Origin: a virus
DNA length: 26,755 nucleotides
Strand: one strand, 5' to 3'
Virus record (IMG/VR): IMGVR_UViG_3300009428_000056
Location: 1-26,755 of that record
Every line of letters begins with the position of its first letter. Position 1 is the first letter of the stretch. Shown piece by piece: positions 9,629 to 16,674 of the stretch. The position numbers were made by a program, and so were the translations under genes. The notes beneath the pieces were generated by a model, which worked only from the letters and a program-made list of their open reading frames with translations, did no database searches and had not been told where the DNA came from.

Positions 9629-9956
9629 CGTCTAATTCCGACAACATCTCTTCGATATTAGCCGTACTGCCGGGCTTCACTTCTTGCTCTAGTGCAGCAA
9701 TAGTGTCCTCCAGCATTTGCTTACTCACAGCTTTAGCGCGTTCAGGTTGTTCCTCATGCTGACCTTCGGCTTCTTCAGGCTCTTCTTTTCGTAGTGCGAT
9801 AACAACATCTTCCACACAGAAACGATAAGTATTACCAGCTTTTATATAAGTACTACGTGGGACGAACCCACGCTTAACCCACTGCCTAACTGTAGATACT
9901 TTGACACCTACATGCTCGGCTAGTTCTTCTAAAGTAACGTATTTTGTATCGGCCAC
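9618..9956 (-). CDS. MerR/excisionase-like HTH DNA-binding protein with acidic tail
   Basis: 112 aa, GTG start. Residues 5-55 form a helix-turn-helix of the MerR/HTH_17 (Xis-like) type: YVTLEELAEHVGVKVSTVRQWVKRGFVPRS, followed by a YRF beta-hairpin and VEDVVIAL. The rest is acidic and probably disordered, ending in NIEEMLSELDDDL, strikingly like the SSB C-terminal tail. The start overlaps the preceding stop as TAGTG and the stop overlaps the next gene, so it is translationally coupled on both sides. With no integrase visible, a replication or transcription role fits better than excision, though a temperate phage cannot be excluded. The fold is clear; the function is inferred. Confidence 0.75.
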   Translation of the reverse strand: MADTKYVTLEELAEHVGVKVSTVRQWVKRGFVPRSTYIKAGNTYRFCVEDVVIALRKEEPEEAEGQHEEQPERAKAVSKQMLEDTIAALEQEVKPGSTANIEEMLSELDDDL

Positions 9957-10360
9957 TATTTTTTCCTCCTTACGGTTATAGTGTATTCCCTATCAGCGTT
10001 TAAGCCGGGGGGTAATTTGTCAGGGTTTTCCTCAAGGAAAGTACGCATGTTAGTTTGATGGAGGCGCTTCTCTAGCAAATCCATCGCGCTATGCTCCATG
10101 ATAAACTTGTTCATACTCTCCCAATCAGAAGTCCAAAACTTGGTCTTAACTGAGCGGTAGAAAGTACCCGTCGCGGTTCGTACTGACTCTGCACCAGTAG
10201 ATGCGCAGTGCTCGTTGAGTATTTGCTTAAATTTAGTCAGCTTATCGTCTAGCGCACTGAGCTTAGTATTCATCTCGTCAGCAATAACAGCTTTCCGATC
10301 ACGAATTTTTACGCAGGCGTCAACGAGGCGGTCTAAACCGACATCCTCTGCTTCCGTCAT
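9956..10360 (-). CDS. Phage coiled-coil protein, possibly Gam/Gp157-like
   Basis: 134 aa. The first ~60 residues are a charged amphipathic helix suited to a coiled coil. The second half reads like a common phage module: TGTFYRSVKTKFWTSDWESM, then MRTFLEENPDKLPPGL and a basic end (TITVRRKK). The arrangement resembles Gam- or Gp157-type proteins that protect DNA ends or inhibit host nucleases, but I cannot confirm homology. A good ribosome site (AGGAG) lies 8-9 nt upstream, and a strong promoter is placed just before it, making this the first gene of a promoter-driven sub-operon that continues to HTH, four-Cys protein, SSB and PrimPol. Confidence 0.65.
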   Translation of the reverse strand: MTEAEDVGLDRLVDACVKIRDRKAVIADEMNTKLSALDDKLTKFKQILNEHCASTGAESVRTATGTFYRSVKTKFWTSDWESMNKFIMEHSAMDLLEKRLHQTNMRTFLEENPDKLPPGLNADREYTITVRRKK

Positions 10361-10396
10361 ACATCGTTCTCCTTTATATTTTAATTAGGGGGAGTG

Positions 10397-10425
10397 ATTA
10401 TAGACGCAGTTTTTTTACATTTCAA
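10397..10425 (-). promoter_or_regulatory. Strong sigma-70-type promoter
   Basis: On the - strand TTGAAA (10420-10425) and TATAAT (10397-10402) are separated by exactly 17 nt, a near-consensus host promoter. It overlaps the 3' end of the SNF2 helicase gene and reads into the gene starting at 10360, allowing the SSB/PrimPol group to be expressed independently of upstream genes. Confidence 0.75.
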
Positions 10426-11956
10426 GCACTTCATTGTATAAATCTATTATTTTTGCGTGTACATGTATTCTTTGGTCAAGTAGTTTGTATACTCTTTTCT
10501 CAACTGGCGAGCCTTGTAACTGTACAACCGTGCAAGGGTGCCTTTGTCCAGCCCGATGCACCCGTGCATTAGCTTGAGCATAAGTTTCTAAGGAAGACGT
10601 TGGTCCCCACCATACGATAGTATTTGCTGCGGTTAGGGTGACACCATGTGCTGCGGCTTGCGGCTGTATTATAAGGACTCTGGGGGAGTCTGTGTCTTGG
10701 AATTCTTTAAAGAGCTGAGTGCGCTTTGAAACACTTACGTTCCCCCGGATGATCCCGTTAGATATTTTGTCCTTAAAAAGTTTCTCAGATAGTATGTCAA
10801 TGGCATGTTTGAACGGCACAAAGATCAGCACCTTCTGACTTGCCTCGTCAATAACTTCCTTTAACACTTTGTATCTGTTCTTGGTGTCAAACTCTACCGT
10901 CGCCCCACTGTCGGCATAGACTGCCCCGCAAGAGATTTGTAGTAGCTTATTCATAACTACAGCAGCGTTTTGTGCAGTAACTTGTTCTCCAGCAGCCATT
11001 GTTAGCATCTGGCTATGTATGGCTTTGTAGTATTTATTCTGTTGCGCTGTAAGTTCGACCTCACGTTTGACATACGTCATCTCTGGTAGATCAAGACATT
11101 GCTCCTTGGAAAACCGAATCGCTGGCTGTAGGGCTGCGTGTACTTTGTTTACTGCATTATCTTTGGGTACCCACTTAAATTGCGTAACTTTGTGCATAAC
11201 CATTTCACGATAAGAAGAGAAACTACGCGGCACGGCTAGTGGATTAAGCATCTTGGCTAACCCGAAGGCGTCGAGAGGAGACTGAGCGGCAGGAGTGCCT
11301 GTCATCATCCACACCCAAGTATTAGGTTTTATTACCCTGTTAAGTACTTTCCAACGTTTTGAGTTTGCATTCTTATAGTGTGTAGCTTCGTCTACAATTA
11401 TTAGGTCAAACCCCGCCATTTGTATATGGTCTTCCACTATCTCAACACCATCATAATTGATGATCACGAAATCTGAATCGCCTGAAATTATCTTGCGGCG
11501 TTTGTCTTTCGGCCCATGCGCAATATCCACACTACGGTGCATAGCAAAAGTAAACAAATCCGCTCTCCATGCAGAATCCATAATGGACAAGGGGCAAATA
11601 ATCAAGACTTTGTTGATGACTCCTTGTTTCAATAGGAAGTCAGCGGCCCAAATAGCAGAGGCAGTTTTTCCTGTACCTTGTTCGTTAAAACAAAATGCCT
11701 TGGTATTTAGTGTGAGAAAGGATGAAGTAGTTTTTTGATGCTCAAAAGGTTCGTAGCGCCCCGGCCAATCGTACTGCCCTAGTATGGGAGACGGTACGTC
11801 CTTAACGTTGAGATTACGTAACACTCGTGCTTCGTCTATACCCCACTTAACTAAGACTTTGTTATCGCCAAGATCACGACTGCTTGGTATAGCTGTGGTT
11901 ACCTTAGAGGGGTTACGTAGCTTTAGGAGTAACCCTTTGTTTTCTAAAATTCGCAT
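10415..11956 (-). CDS. SNF2-family DNA helicase/translocase
   Basis: 513 aa, a complete superfamily 2 helicase. Seen directly: a Q-like region before the P-loop, Walker A EQGTGKTAS (K97), motif II LIIVDEATH (D189, E190), motif III MMTGTPA (217-223), and in the second RecA lobe the SNF2-type ANTIVWWGPTSSLETYAQANARVHRAGQR with motif VI arginines near 465-472. The gene is compact, with no accessory domains. Phage members of this group remodel replication forks and recombination branches, as T4 UvsW does; that role is inferred. It lies between the HNH-like/exonuclease genes and the replication genes. A GGAAC-type ribosome site precedes the ATG. Confidence 0.9.
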   Translation of the reverse strand: MRILENKGLLLKLRNPSKVTTAIPSSRDLGDNKVLVKWGIDEARVLRNLNVKDVPSPILGQYDWPGRYEPFEHQKTTSSFLTLNTKAFCFNEQGTGKTASAIWAADFLLKQGVINKVLIICPLSIMDSAWRADLFTFAMHRSVDIAHGPKDKRRKIISGDSDFVIINYDGVEIVEDHIQMAGFDLIIVDEATHYKNANSKRWKVLNRVIKPNTWVWMMTGTPAAQSPLDAFGLAKMLNPLAVPRSFSSYREMVMHKVTQFKWVPKDNAVNKVHAALQPAIRFSKEQCLDLPEMTYVKREVELTAQQNKYYKAIHSQMLTMAAGEQVTAQNAAVVMNKLLQISCGAVYADSGATVEFDTKNRYKVLKEVIDEASQKVLIFVPFKHAIDILSEKLFKDKISNGIIRGNVSVSKRTQLFKEFQDTDSPRVLIIQPQAAAHGVTLTAANTIVWWGPTSSLETYAQANARVHRAGQRHPCTVVQLQGSPVEKRVYKLLDQRIHVHAKIIDLYNEVLEM

Positions 11957-11986
11957 ATATTATTTGTTCCTTGTTGGATACATAAG

Positions 11987-12538
11987 TTACCCCCTAAAGA
12001 TATGTGCGTAGTTGGACTCGTTACTAACATCCCGCGCCCGCGCTGTACCATCTCTAGGGGGTAACTCTTCTATGGTTAACACAGAGTCTGCGGATAGACT
12101 GGCTCCTGAAGAAGTTATGTCACCCAGAGTATGGGATATAAGCGCGTGCCCCACCTTTCGCAGTGCTGCGTCTTCATCAAGGGCAATGACTTGTGTGGCT
12201 AACCCCACTGCAAATCGAGGGCGTTTTACCGTGTCTACGGTCTGGTCAACTATCTTAGTTCCGTCCCCCTGTGTAATTACTGGTCCGTCTAGCCCTTCAT
12301 CTATCTGTTGGACAGACGTACTAAGCACATGCACTTTCTGACGTATCTTTTCTATACCTGTAACTATAAAGCTATCGTACTTGCTAGTGTCTATAGTCCA
12401 CCTAAGTTTCCTTTCTATGTCATCCACTTCACACCCAACGACTAACAACCGTTGTTTTATTTTCTCATTAGTCGCCTTGCGGGTTAGTTTTATATTTACA
12501 AGGTAAAGCATTCCTACTGTACTTGTTTCCATTTTCAT
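11987..12538 (-). CDS. Unrecognised phage protein, 183 aa
   Basis: No family recognised with confidence. The first ~70 residues (LYLVNIKLTRK..., YDSFIVTGIEKIRQKVHVLS) look like a small alpha/beta domain; the remainder is hydrophilic with Thr/Asp-rich stretches. A clear ribosome site (GAGGACG) supports the ATG at 12538, though translation could also begin at Met10. It follows the HNH-like gene by 15 nt and precedes the SNF2 helicase by 30 nt, so it is part of the replication/recombination operon. Confidence 0.6.
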   Translation of the reverse strand: MKMETSTVGMLYLVNIKLTRKATNEKIKQRLLVVGCEVDDIERKLRWTIDTSKYDSFIVTGIEKIRQKVHVLSTSVQQIDEGLDGPVITQGDGTKIVDQTVDTVKRPRFAVGLATQVIALDEDAALRKVGHALISHTLGDITSSGASLSADSVLTIEELPPRDGTARARDVSNESNYAHIFRG

Positions 12539-12553
12539 CGTCCTCGTTTGTAG

Positions 12554-12868
12554 CTATTTTTTCTTTTTTTCTCGCTTACTAGTTTCAGAAATTAACCGGC
12601 CTTTAGAATCTCTTTTAAAGGATCGGTTGCGTGACTTACTTTGTATTTTAGTTCCGTCAGAGTTCTTACCTCCTTTACTTAGTGCTTTCTTGTGGCTTAC
12701 ATCCTTACCCTCTCGTTTGTCGGCTTTGCCGTTCTTGTTCTTATCTGCACCTTCTTTGTCTATCTTACGTCGTGCACGCTGCCTTTCCATACGGTCAGCA
12801 TGTTCTCCACGAGTTTTTTGCTGTTGATACTCTTTCTTGTACGGACGTTTCTTCTTTACATACGGCAT
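12554..12868 (-). CDS. Small very basic HNH-like protein
   Basis: 104 aa, dominated by Lys and Arg. Residues 56-84 resemble an HNH/homing-endonuclease-type core, DVSHKKALSKGGKN followed by NRSFKRD, with H59 and N81 in typical places. The Asp normally beside the first His is Ser58, so catalysis is doubtful. Residues 42-53 (DKNKNGKADKRE) fit an EF-hand-type loop. The ATG overlaps the stop of the exonuclease gene as TAATG, so the two are translationally coupled. It could be a DNA-binding or degenerate nuclease protein acting with the neighbouring exonuclease and helicase. Confidence 0.6.
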   Translation of the reverse strand: MPYVKKKRPYKKEYQQQKTRGEHADRMERQRARRKIDKEGADKNKNGKADKREGKDVSHKKALSKGGKNSDGTKIQSKSRNRSFKRDSKGRLISETSKREKKKK

Positions 12869-13548
12869 TACCTTCTCCCGTTATGAGGACATTCTAGAAT
12901 AATGCAATGGGCCTTGCACAATCCAGTAGGTCTGGGGTTCCACACATTAGTTGTGAGAGTTTTTTCCAAAGTCCCATATTTTGTTAACCATTTCTTCCAC
13001 AACTCCGATTCATCTTTTCGTTCATAAGTTTGTTTAACCAACTTGTTACACACAACAAACAACAATCCAGCTTTTACTGTGTGTACTTCTGGGAAGTGTT
13101 TGAACACACACAACGTCATAAGTTCTAATTGCCCCACGTCAGCGTACTTGGCAGACTTACCTGTCTTGTAGTCAAACACTTTAGCTGTTCCTTTCTCTCT
13201 GTCCAAGATGATTAGATCAGCTACGCCTCTGTACCAAACGTCGGCCCCAAAAAATTCACAAGGTTCCAAGTTAGCGGTGATACCCATTTTGTATTCACAT
13301 AACTTCTCACCCGGCATTGTCAGTAATTTGTCTAGGACGTTCTGTGAGTAATCAAATCGGGGGTCTAGTTCGTTAACCACTCCCCCCACGTAATCTTCTG
13401 CTGCTTGATGGTACTCATTGCCGTACCGCATAGCTTCAGTACTAAAGTTTTCTTTGTAATCTTTAGCTACTTTTAAGTGGTAATACTTTTTCGGACATTG
13501 CTCAAAAGTTTTTAGGCTACTGAACGACCATGTTGTTCTTGTACCCAT
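12868..13548 (-). CDS. Cas4/RecB-like PD-(D/E)XK exonuclease with four-Cys Fe-S site
   Basis: A 226-aa nuclease if started at the ATG at 13548, chosen because GGAGAG lies about 10 nt upstream and the overlap with the polymerase gene falls to 37 nt (the frame is open further to 13635). Motifs: SFSSLKTFEQCPKKY at the N-terminus (C18), GNEYH (H47), GVADLIILD (D111), VFDYKTGK (D126, K128) and GQLELM (Q140). Cysteines 211, 215 and 220 with C18 give the four-Cys arrangement of the Cas4/AddB Fe-S group. It probably resects DNA ends for recombination or genome processing. No cas1 or repeat array is present, so it is a phage nuclease, not part of a CRISPR locus here. Confidence 0.88.
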   Translation of the reverse strand: MGTRTTWSFSSLKTFEQCPKKYYHLKVAKDYKENFSTEAMRYGNEYHQAAEDYVGGVVNELDPRFDYSQNVLDKLLTMPGEKLCEYKMGITANLEPCEFFGADVWYRGVADLIILDREKGTAKVFDYKTGKSAKYADVGQLELMTLCVFKHFPEVHTVKAGLLFVVCNKLVKQTYERKDESELWKKWLTKYGTLEKTLTTNVWNPRPTGLCKAHCIILECPHNGRR

Positions 13549-15389
13549 TCTATGCACTCTCCATAATTTTTCCCAATCTCCACGTCTCCACAGACAGGCA
13601 GGCCAGAGGCCCATTCGGGGACATAAGCCATACAAGAGTCTATGTAATTACAAGCTTCTGTAACTTGTTCGTCAGGTACACAGCATACCACAGAGTCGTG
13701 GACGGTTAACAAAACCCTATATTTCTTCTGTATTTCCAGCATTTGTTCTGCCATTACACAACGTGCTATGGCTTGGCATACATTTTCAATAACTTTACCG
13801 CCGTATATTTTAATATACCCCATACGGGTCTTGTAGGCATACTGCTCTCTACCGTCCTCGTCTAGCTCCATCTTTAGTTTGGTGTAGTACATGCTAAGAC
13901 CGGAGGGTAGCTGGACAGCCCTATCTCTTGGTAGAAGTTTAAGTACCCCTTTCTTACCAAGTTTTGTTATCGCGTTGTTGTTTAAACACCACAGCGCAGT
14001 ATTAGCACTTCGCCACAACTCGGTAATCTTACTGTTGGTGCTACGATAGGCATTTATAATCCGACGGCATTCTTTCTCGGCAACTTCTACACCAAACGTT
14101 TTTAACTGTTCCCGAAACCGTGCAGCCCCCATCCCGTACCCAGCCCCAAGTATCGTGGTTTTGCCTATAAACCGTTGTTCTGGTGTAACGTTTCCTACGT
14201 TGGTTTTGTATATACTTGCAGCCATTATCTTGTATACATCTTCACCACGCTTGAACGCTTGAACTAGGTCGTTCTGTTCTGCCAACCACGCAAGCACGCG
14301 TGCCTCTATCTGAGCAGAATCGGCTTGGATTAGGGTATGCCCTTCAGGGACGCAAATACATGATTTCAACACCTTTGCATTTGGCCCCCGTGACGGTAGG
14401 TTTTGTAGGTTAACCTTGTCAGAACCGCCCCAGCGTCCGGTGTGCGCTGCGTAGTATTTGATAGGAACTGGCATCTTCTTTCCGCGAGTAGCTATATCCA
14501 AGAAACGTTCTGTTCTTGTTTCTTCTAAAGTACTTTTCAAACCTAGCCTCGCCGCTACTAGTGTCTGTACTTCTATGTCCTCGTGTTCTTTTAGTGCCTT
14601 GAATCCCTCGTCCGTCTTGGCGAACGCATAAGTTTCCTTACCTGTACGTGCACTGATCTTTATTGGAGGTTCCACACCAGCCTCACGCAACAACCCTGCA
14701 AACTTGTTGTTAGACATCAGGTTCTCTAACTCAACACCACTCTCTAGAAGAAGTTTCTCTTTCTGTTCTTTAAGCCTGTCGAGATGGCTGTCTAATTTAC
14801 CCACGTCTAACTCAAGCATTGGTTCAATAAACATACGCAGGGTCATGTCTATTACTTTGAGTTCTATCATGGGGAACCCACGTTTCTTCATAAAGATAGT
14901 GAACAGTTTATACGACAACTCCACATCGTTTATGCAGTAATCGCCGTACTCTGCTAATTCTTCTTCGGTAAAATCTGACCTTCTCTTACCTTCTGCTTTG
15001 AGCACCTCGGTTCCTTTCTGCCCGATGCCATACATATCAGACAACGCCTTAAGAGATGCCCCAGCCTCCACCCCATGAAGAGCACGCCCCATACTGAGAG
15101 TATCAAAATAAACCCTACCCCTAATGCCAAACAGCCAATTAAGAATAGCCCCATCAAACAAAGTATTGTGAGCCAGTATTGCAGAGTTAGCCCAATCGTA
15201 CTCATCTTGTAAATAAGTTTTGAGATCATCGAACGTCCCACTCAACCATTTGGTTTCGCCATCATTAACTTTTACAGCGAGACCTATGACTTCAAAGTCG
15301 GGGCTACGTACGTACTGCTCAGTAGTTAACTTGCTAAAGCCAAACGTCTTACTGTAATAAGTTTCAAAGTCTACGGTTATTACATCCAT
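13512..15389 (-). CDS. polA: Family A DNA polymerase with 3'-5' exonuclease
   Basis: A 625-aa replicative polymerase. Exonuclease: VDFET (D7, E9), NTLFDG (D79) and YCIND (Y151, D155), all DEDD residues present. Polymerase: TGRW (317-320) and NLQNLP; motif A QADSAQIEARV (D357, E362); motif B R406-x3-K410-x3-L414-x3-Y418-G; motif C VHDS (H564, D565). The residue equivalent to E. coli Phe762 is Leu414. The third residue of motif C is Ser instead of the usual Glu. No 5'-nuclease domain is present, as is normal for phage PolA. The ATG overlaps the stop of the preceding small gene (TAATG). It is the core enzyme of the operon, with exonuclease, helicase, SSB and PrimPol downstream. Confidence 0.95.
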   Translation of the reverse strand: MDVITVDFETYYSKTFGFSKLTTEQYVRSPDFEVIGLAVKVNDGETKWLSGTFDDLKTYLQDEYDWANSAILAHNTLFDGAILNWLFGIRGRVYFDTLSMGRALHGVEAGASLKALSDMYGIGQKGTEVLKAEGKRRSDFTEEELAEYGDYCINDVELSYKLFTIFMKKRGFPMIELKVIDMTLRMFIEPMLELDVGKLDSHLDRLKEQKEKLLLESGVELENLMSNNKFAGLLREAGVEPPIKISARTGKETYAFAKTDEGFKALKEHEDIEVQTLVAARLGLKSTLEETRTERFLDIATRGKKMPVPIKYYAAHTGRWGGSDKVNLQNLPSRGPNAKVLKSCICVPEGHTLIQADSAQIEARVLAWLAEQNDLVQAFKRGEDVYKIMAASIYKTNVGNVTPEQRFIGKTTILGAGYGMGAARFREQLKTFGVEVAEKECRRIINAYRSTNSKITELWRSANTALWCLNNNAITKLGKKGVLKLLPRDRAVQLPSGLSMYYTKLKMELDEDGREQYAYKTRMGYIKIYGGKVIENVCQAIARCVMAEQMLEIQKKYRVLLTVHDSVVCCVPDEQVTEACNYIDSCMAYVPEWASGLPVCGDVEIGKNYGECIEWVQEQHGRSVA

Positions 15390-15574
15390 TATAAGGTTCT
15401 ACTTTCTTCTAAAATTTTGTCGTACAAGTTATCAAGGTAGGCACGCCAATCTTGTAGGATGTCTAGTTGAATAACAAAATGCTCGTCATGAAAATCCTGC
15501 AAAAGGTTTACTTCACCCTCCCCTGCGTTGGGGTCATAGTGTAAAATTCCATATTCCCAAACTTCTTTTTTCAT
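15389..15574 (-). CDS. Small acidic protein coupled to DNA polymerase
   Basis: 61 aa, unrecognised. Rich in Asp/Glu with aromatic residues (VWEYGILHYDP, FHDEHFVIQLDILQDWRAYL). Its TAA stop overlaps the polymerase ATG, so polymerase translation is probably coupled to it. GAAGAGGG lies upstream as a ribosome site. Confidence 0.55.
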   Translation of the reverse strand: MKKEVWEYGILHYDPNAGEGEVNLLQDFHDEHFVIQLDILQDWRAYLDNLYDKILEESRTL

Positions 15575-15591
15575 TACAGTTTTCCCTCTTC

Positions 15592-15792
15592 CTATTCCAA
15601 GTGAGCTACATTATCCGCTGCTATAGTTGGCTGCGGAGTTTTTAAATTAACCCTGTCTAACTCCTTGTCACGCACCCAACGCCGATGTTTACCTTGTGCT
15701 TCCTCTTTCGTCGGAGCGTACCAGATTAGATTACCCTCACTACTGCGTAACTCCAACCGCCAAAAATCTTTACTGATTTCTTTTATAATCAT
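15592..15792 (-). CDS. Small conserved-looking protein, 66 aa
   Basis: Unrecognised. Starts MIIKEISKDFWRLEL and contains IWYAPTKEEAQGKHRRWVRD, a pattern of strands followed by a basic helix common in small phage proteins. The start at 15792 was chosen because its ATG overlaps the TGA of the upstream zinc-ribbon gene (ATGA) and AGAGGA lies 6 nt before it. An in-frame ATG at 15810 also has an AAGAGAACG ribosome-like site and is the alternative. Confidence 0.55.
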   Translation of the reverse strand: MIIKEISKDFWRLELRSSEGNLIWYAPTKEEAQGKHRRWVRDKELDRVNLKTPQPTIAADNVAHLE

Positions 15793-15950
15793 AGTTTTTC
15801 CTCTATACATCGTTCTCTTAGAATTGCTTCTTCAAAGTAATGGCACTTCAAGCAGTACCAGCCCACCCGTTTCTTTTTCTGCATGTTCAGTACTTCTTCA
15901 GAAGTTGCCTTACACTTTGGGCACACGTTAGTACTCAGATCATCTGACAT
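15789..15950 (-). CDS. 53-aa zinc-ribbon protein
   Basis: A short gene with two CxxC knuckles: C10-P-K-C13 and C33-L-K-C36, followed by HYFEE. Spacing and length fit a single zinc ribbon that binds nucleic acid or protein. It overlaps the preceding gene by 11 nt and its TGA overlaps the next ATG (ATGA), so it sits in an unbroken chain of coupled small genes before the polymerase. The metal site is inferred from the cysteines. Confidence 0.6.
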   Translation of the reverse strand: MSDDLSTNVCPKCKATSEEVLNMQKKKRVGWYCLKCHYFEEAILRERCIEEKL

Positions 15951-16071
15951 CTAGCATAGCCTCAAGACGTTTCTCCAAATCTTCTAGCCTATCTACAACG
16001 TCCAACAGTTGCTGTCCTAGCTCTGCCATTTCTTCGCCGTCTTCTTCGCTGAGTTCTATTATGACTTTCAT
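15940..16071 (-). CDS. 43-aa acidic coiled-coil peptide
   Basis: MKVIIELSEEDGEEMAELG followed by heptad-like Leu/Val repeats (LLDVVDRLEDLEKRLEAML), a probable short coiled coil. The ATG overlaps the upstream TGA as ATGA. The coupling on both sides is the main evidence that it is translated; the function is unknown. Confidence 0.45.
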   Translation of the reverse strand: MKVIIELSEEDGEEMAELGQQLLDVVDRLEDLEKRLEAMLDVR

Positions 16072-16208
16072 TCAACATCCCATGTAGACATAGCTTCGTC
16101 GGCAGCGCGGTCAGCCATCTCTTGCTTGCGCTCTTCTGGAGATACGTAGTCTTCTTCCTGTGTTAACAGGTACTCTTCTAGCTCTACCACTACTCTGTCT
16201 CTACTCAT
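16068..16208 (-). CDS. 46-aa acidic small protein
   Basis: Begins MSRDRVVVELEEYLL and is mostly charged helix. Both ends overlap neighbours as ATGA (upstream TGA at 16205-16207, downstream ATG at 16069-16071). Function unknown; supported by tight packing and coupling. Confidence 0.45.
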   Translation of the reverse strand: MSRDRVVVELEEYLLTQEEDYVSPEERKQEMADRAADEAMSTWDVE

Positions 16209-16411
16209 TTCTCGCTCTCCTGAATATCTTTTAGTATCTCCCCTCGTAGTCTTTTACGATCTTCGGGGGAACATTTAGTTGCGATCTTTATGTCGCTTAT
16301 TTTTAGTTTATAACTAGCCGTGTTCCAGTACACCGCTGCTGGGGGATTAGTTACCAAAGTGTACTGCCACTTGTCCCCGTCAATGTCTACGTAAAAAGAT
16401 TCGCCGTTCAT
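16205..16411 (-). CDS. Small unknown protein, 68 aa
   Basis: Unrecognised. The N-terminal half is strand-like (GESFYVDIDGDKWQYTLV) and the C-terminal half a charged helix (CSPEDRKRLRGEILKDI). It starts at a TAATG overlap with the upstream gene and ends in an ATGA overlap with the next. Confidence 0.5.
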   Translation of the reverse strand: MNGESFYVDIDGDKWQYTLVTNPPAAVYWNTASYKLKISDIKIATKCSPEDRKRLRGEILKDIQESEK

Positions 16412-16674
16412 TAGTGCACCTGTTTGTCGTTGGATTCTTCATTGTGCCACTCAACTAATCGCCAAGTGGCCCTAGCCCTTTCCATAAATTTTTCTTCTGC
16501 CATGCCCATAGACATAGCAACCTCCACAATTTTGGTAAGTAGTATTGACTGAACCATGCGTACATCGGCCCCGCCATCTATACCTTTTGTTAGTGCTTCC
16601 TTTACTTGTTTCTCTACCGAGCAAAACTCTTCTAACTCTTCTTTTACTAATTCATCTATCTTATCATCGTCCAT
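16411..16674 (-). CDS. Small helical protein downstream of the structured leader, 87 aa
   Basis: Unrecognised; acidic and helical (DDDKIDELVKEELEEFCSV..., ILLTKIVEVAMSMGMAEEKF). It is the first gene after a 262-nt noncoding region and leads the coupled chain running to DNA polymerase. Its ribosome site AGAGGA (about 10 nt upstream) lies inside an 8-base sequence complementary to a segment 38 nt earlier, so its translation could be controlled by RNA folding. Control of this start would affect the whole chain. Confidence 0.55.
   Translation of the reverse strand: MDDDKIDELVKEELEEFCSVEKQVKEALTKGIDGGADVRMVQSILLTKIVEVAMSMGMAEEKFMERARATWRLVEWHNEESNDKQVH

Noticed and set aside
9618-9956. Excisionase, implying a temperate phage
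   Set aside because: The HTH type fits, but no integrase, attachment-site repeat or repressor is visible in the window, and the position among replication genes suggests another role.
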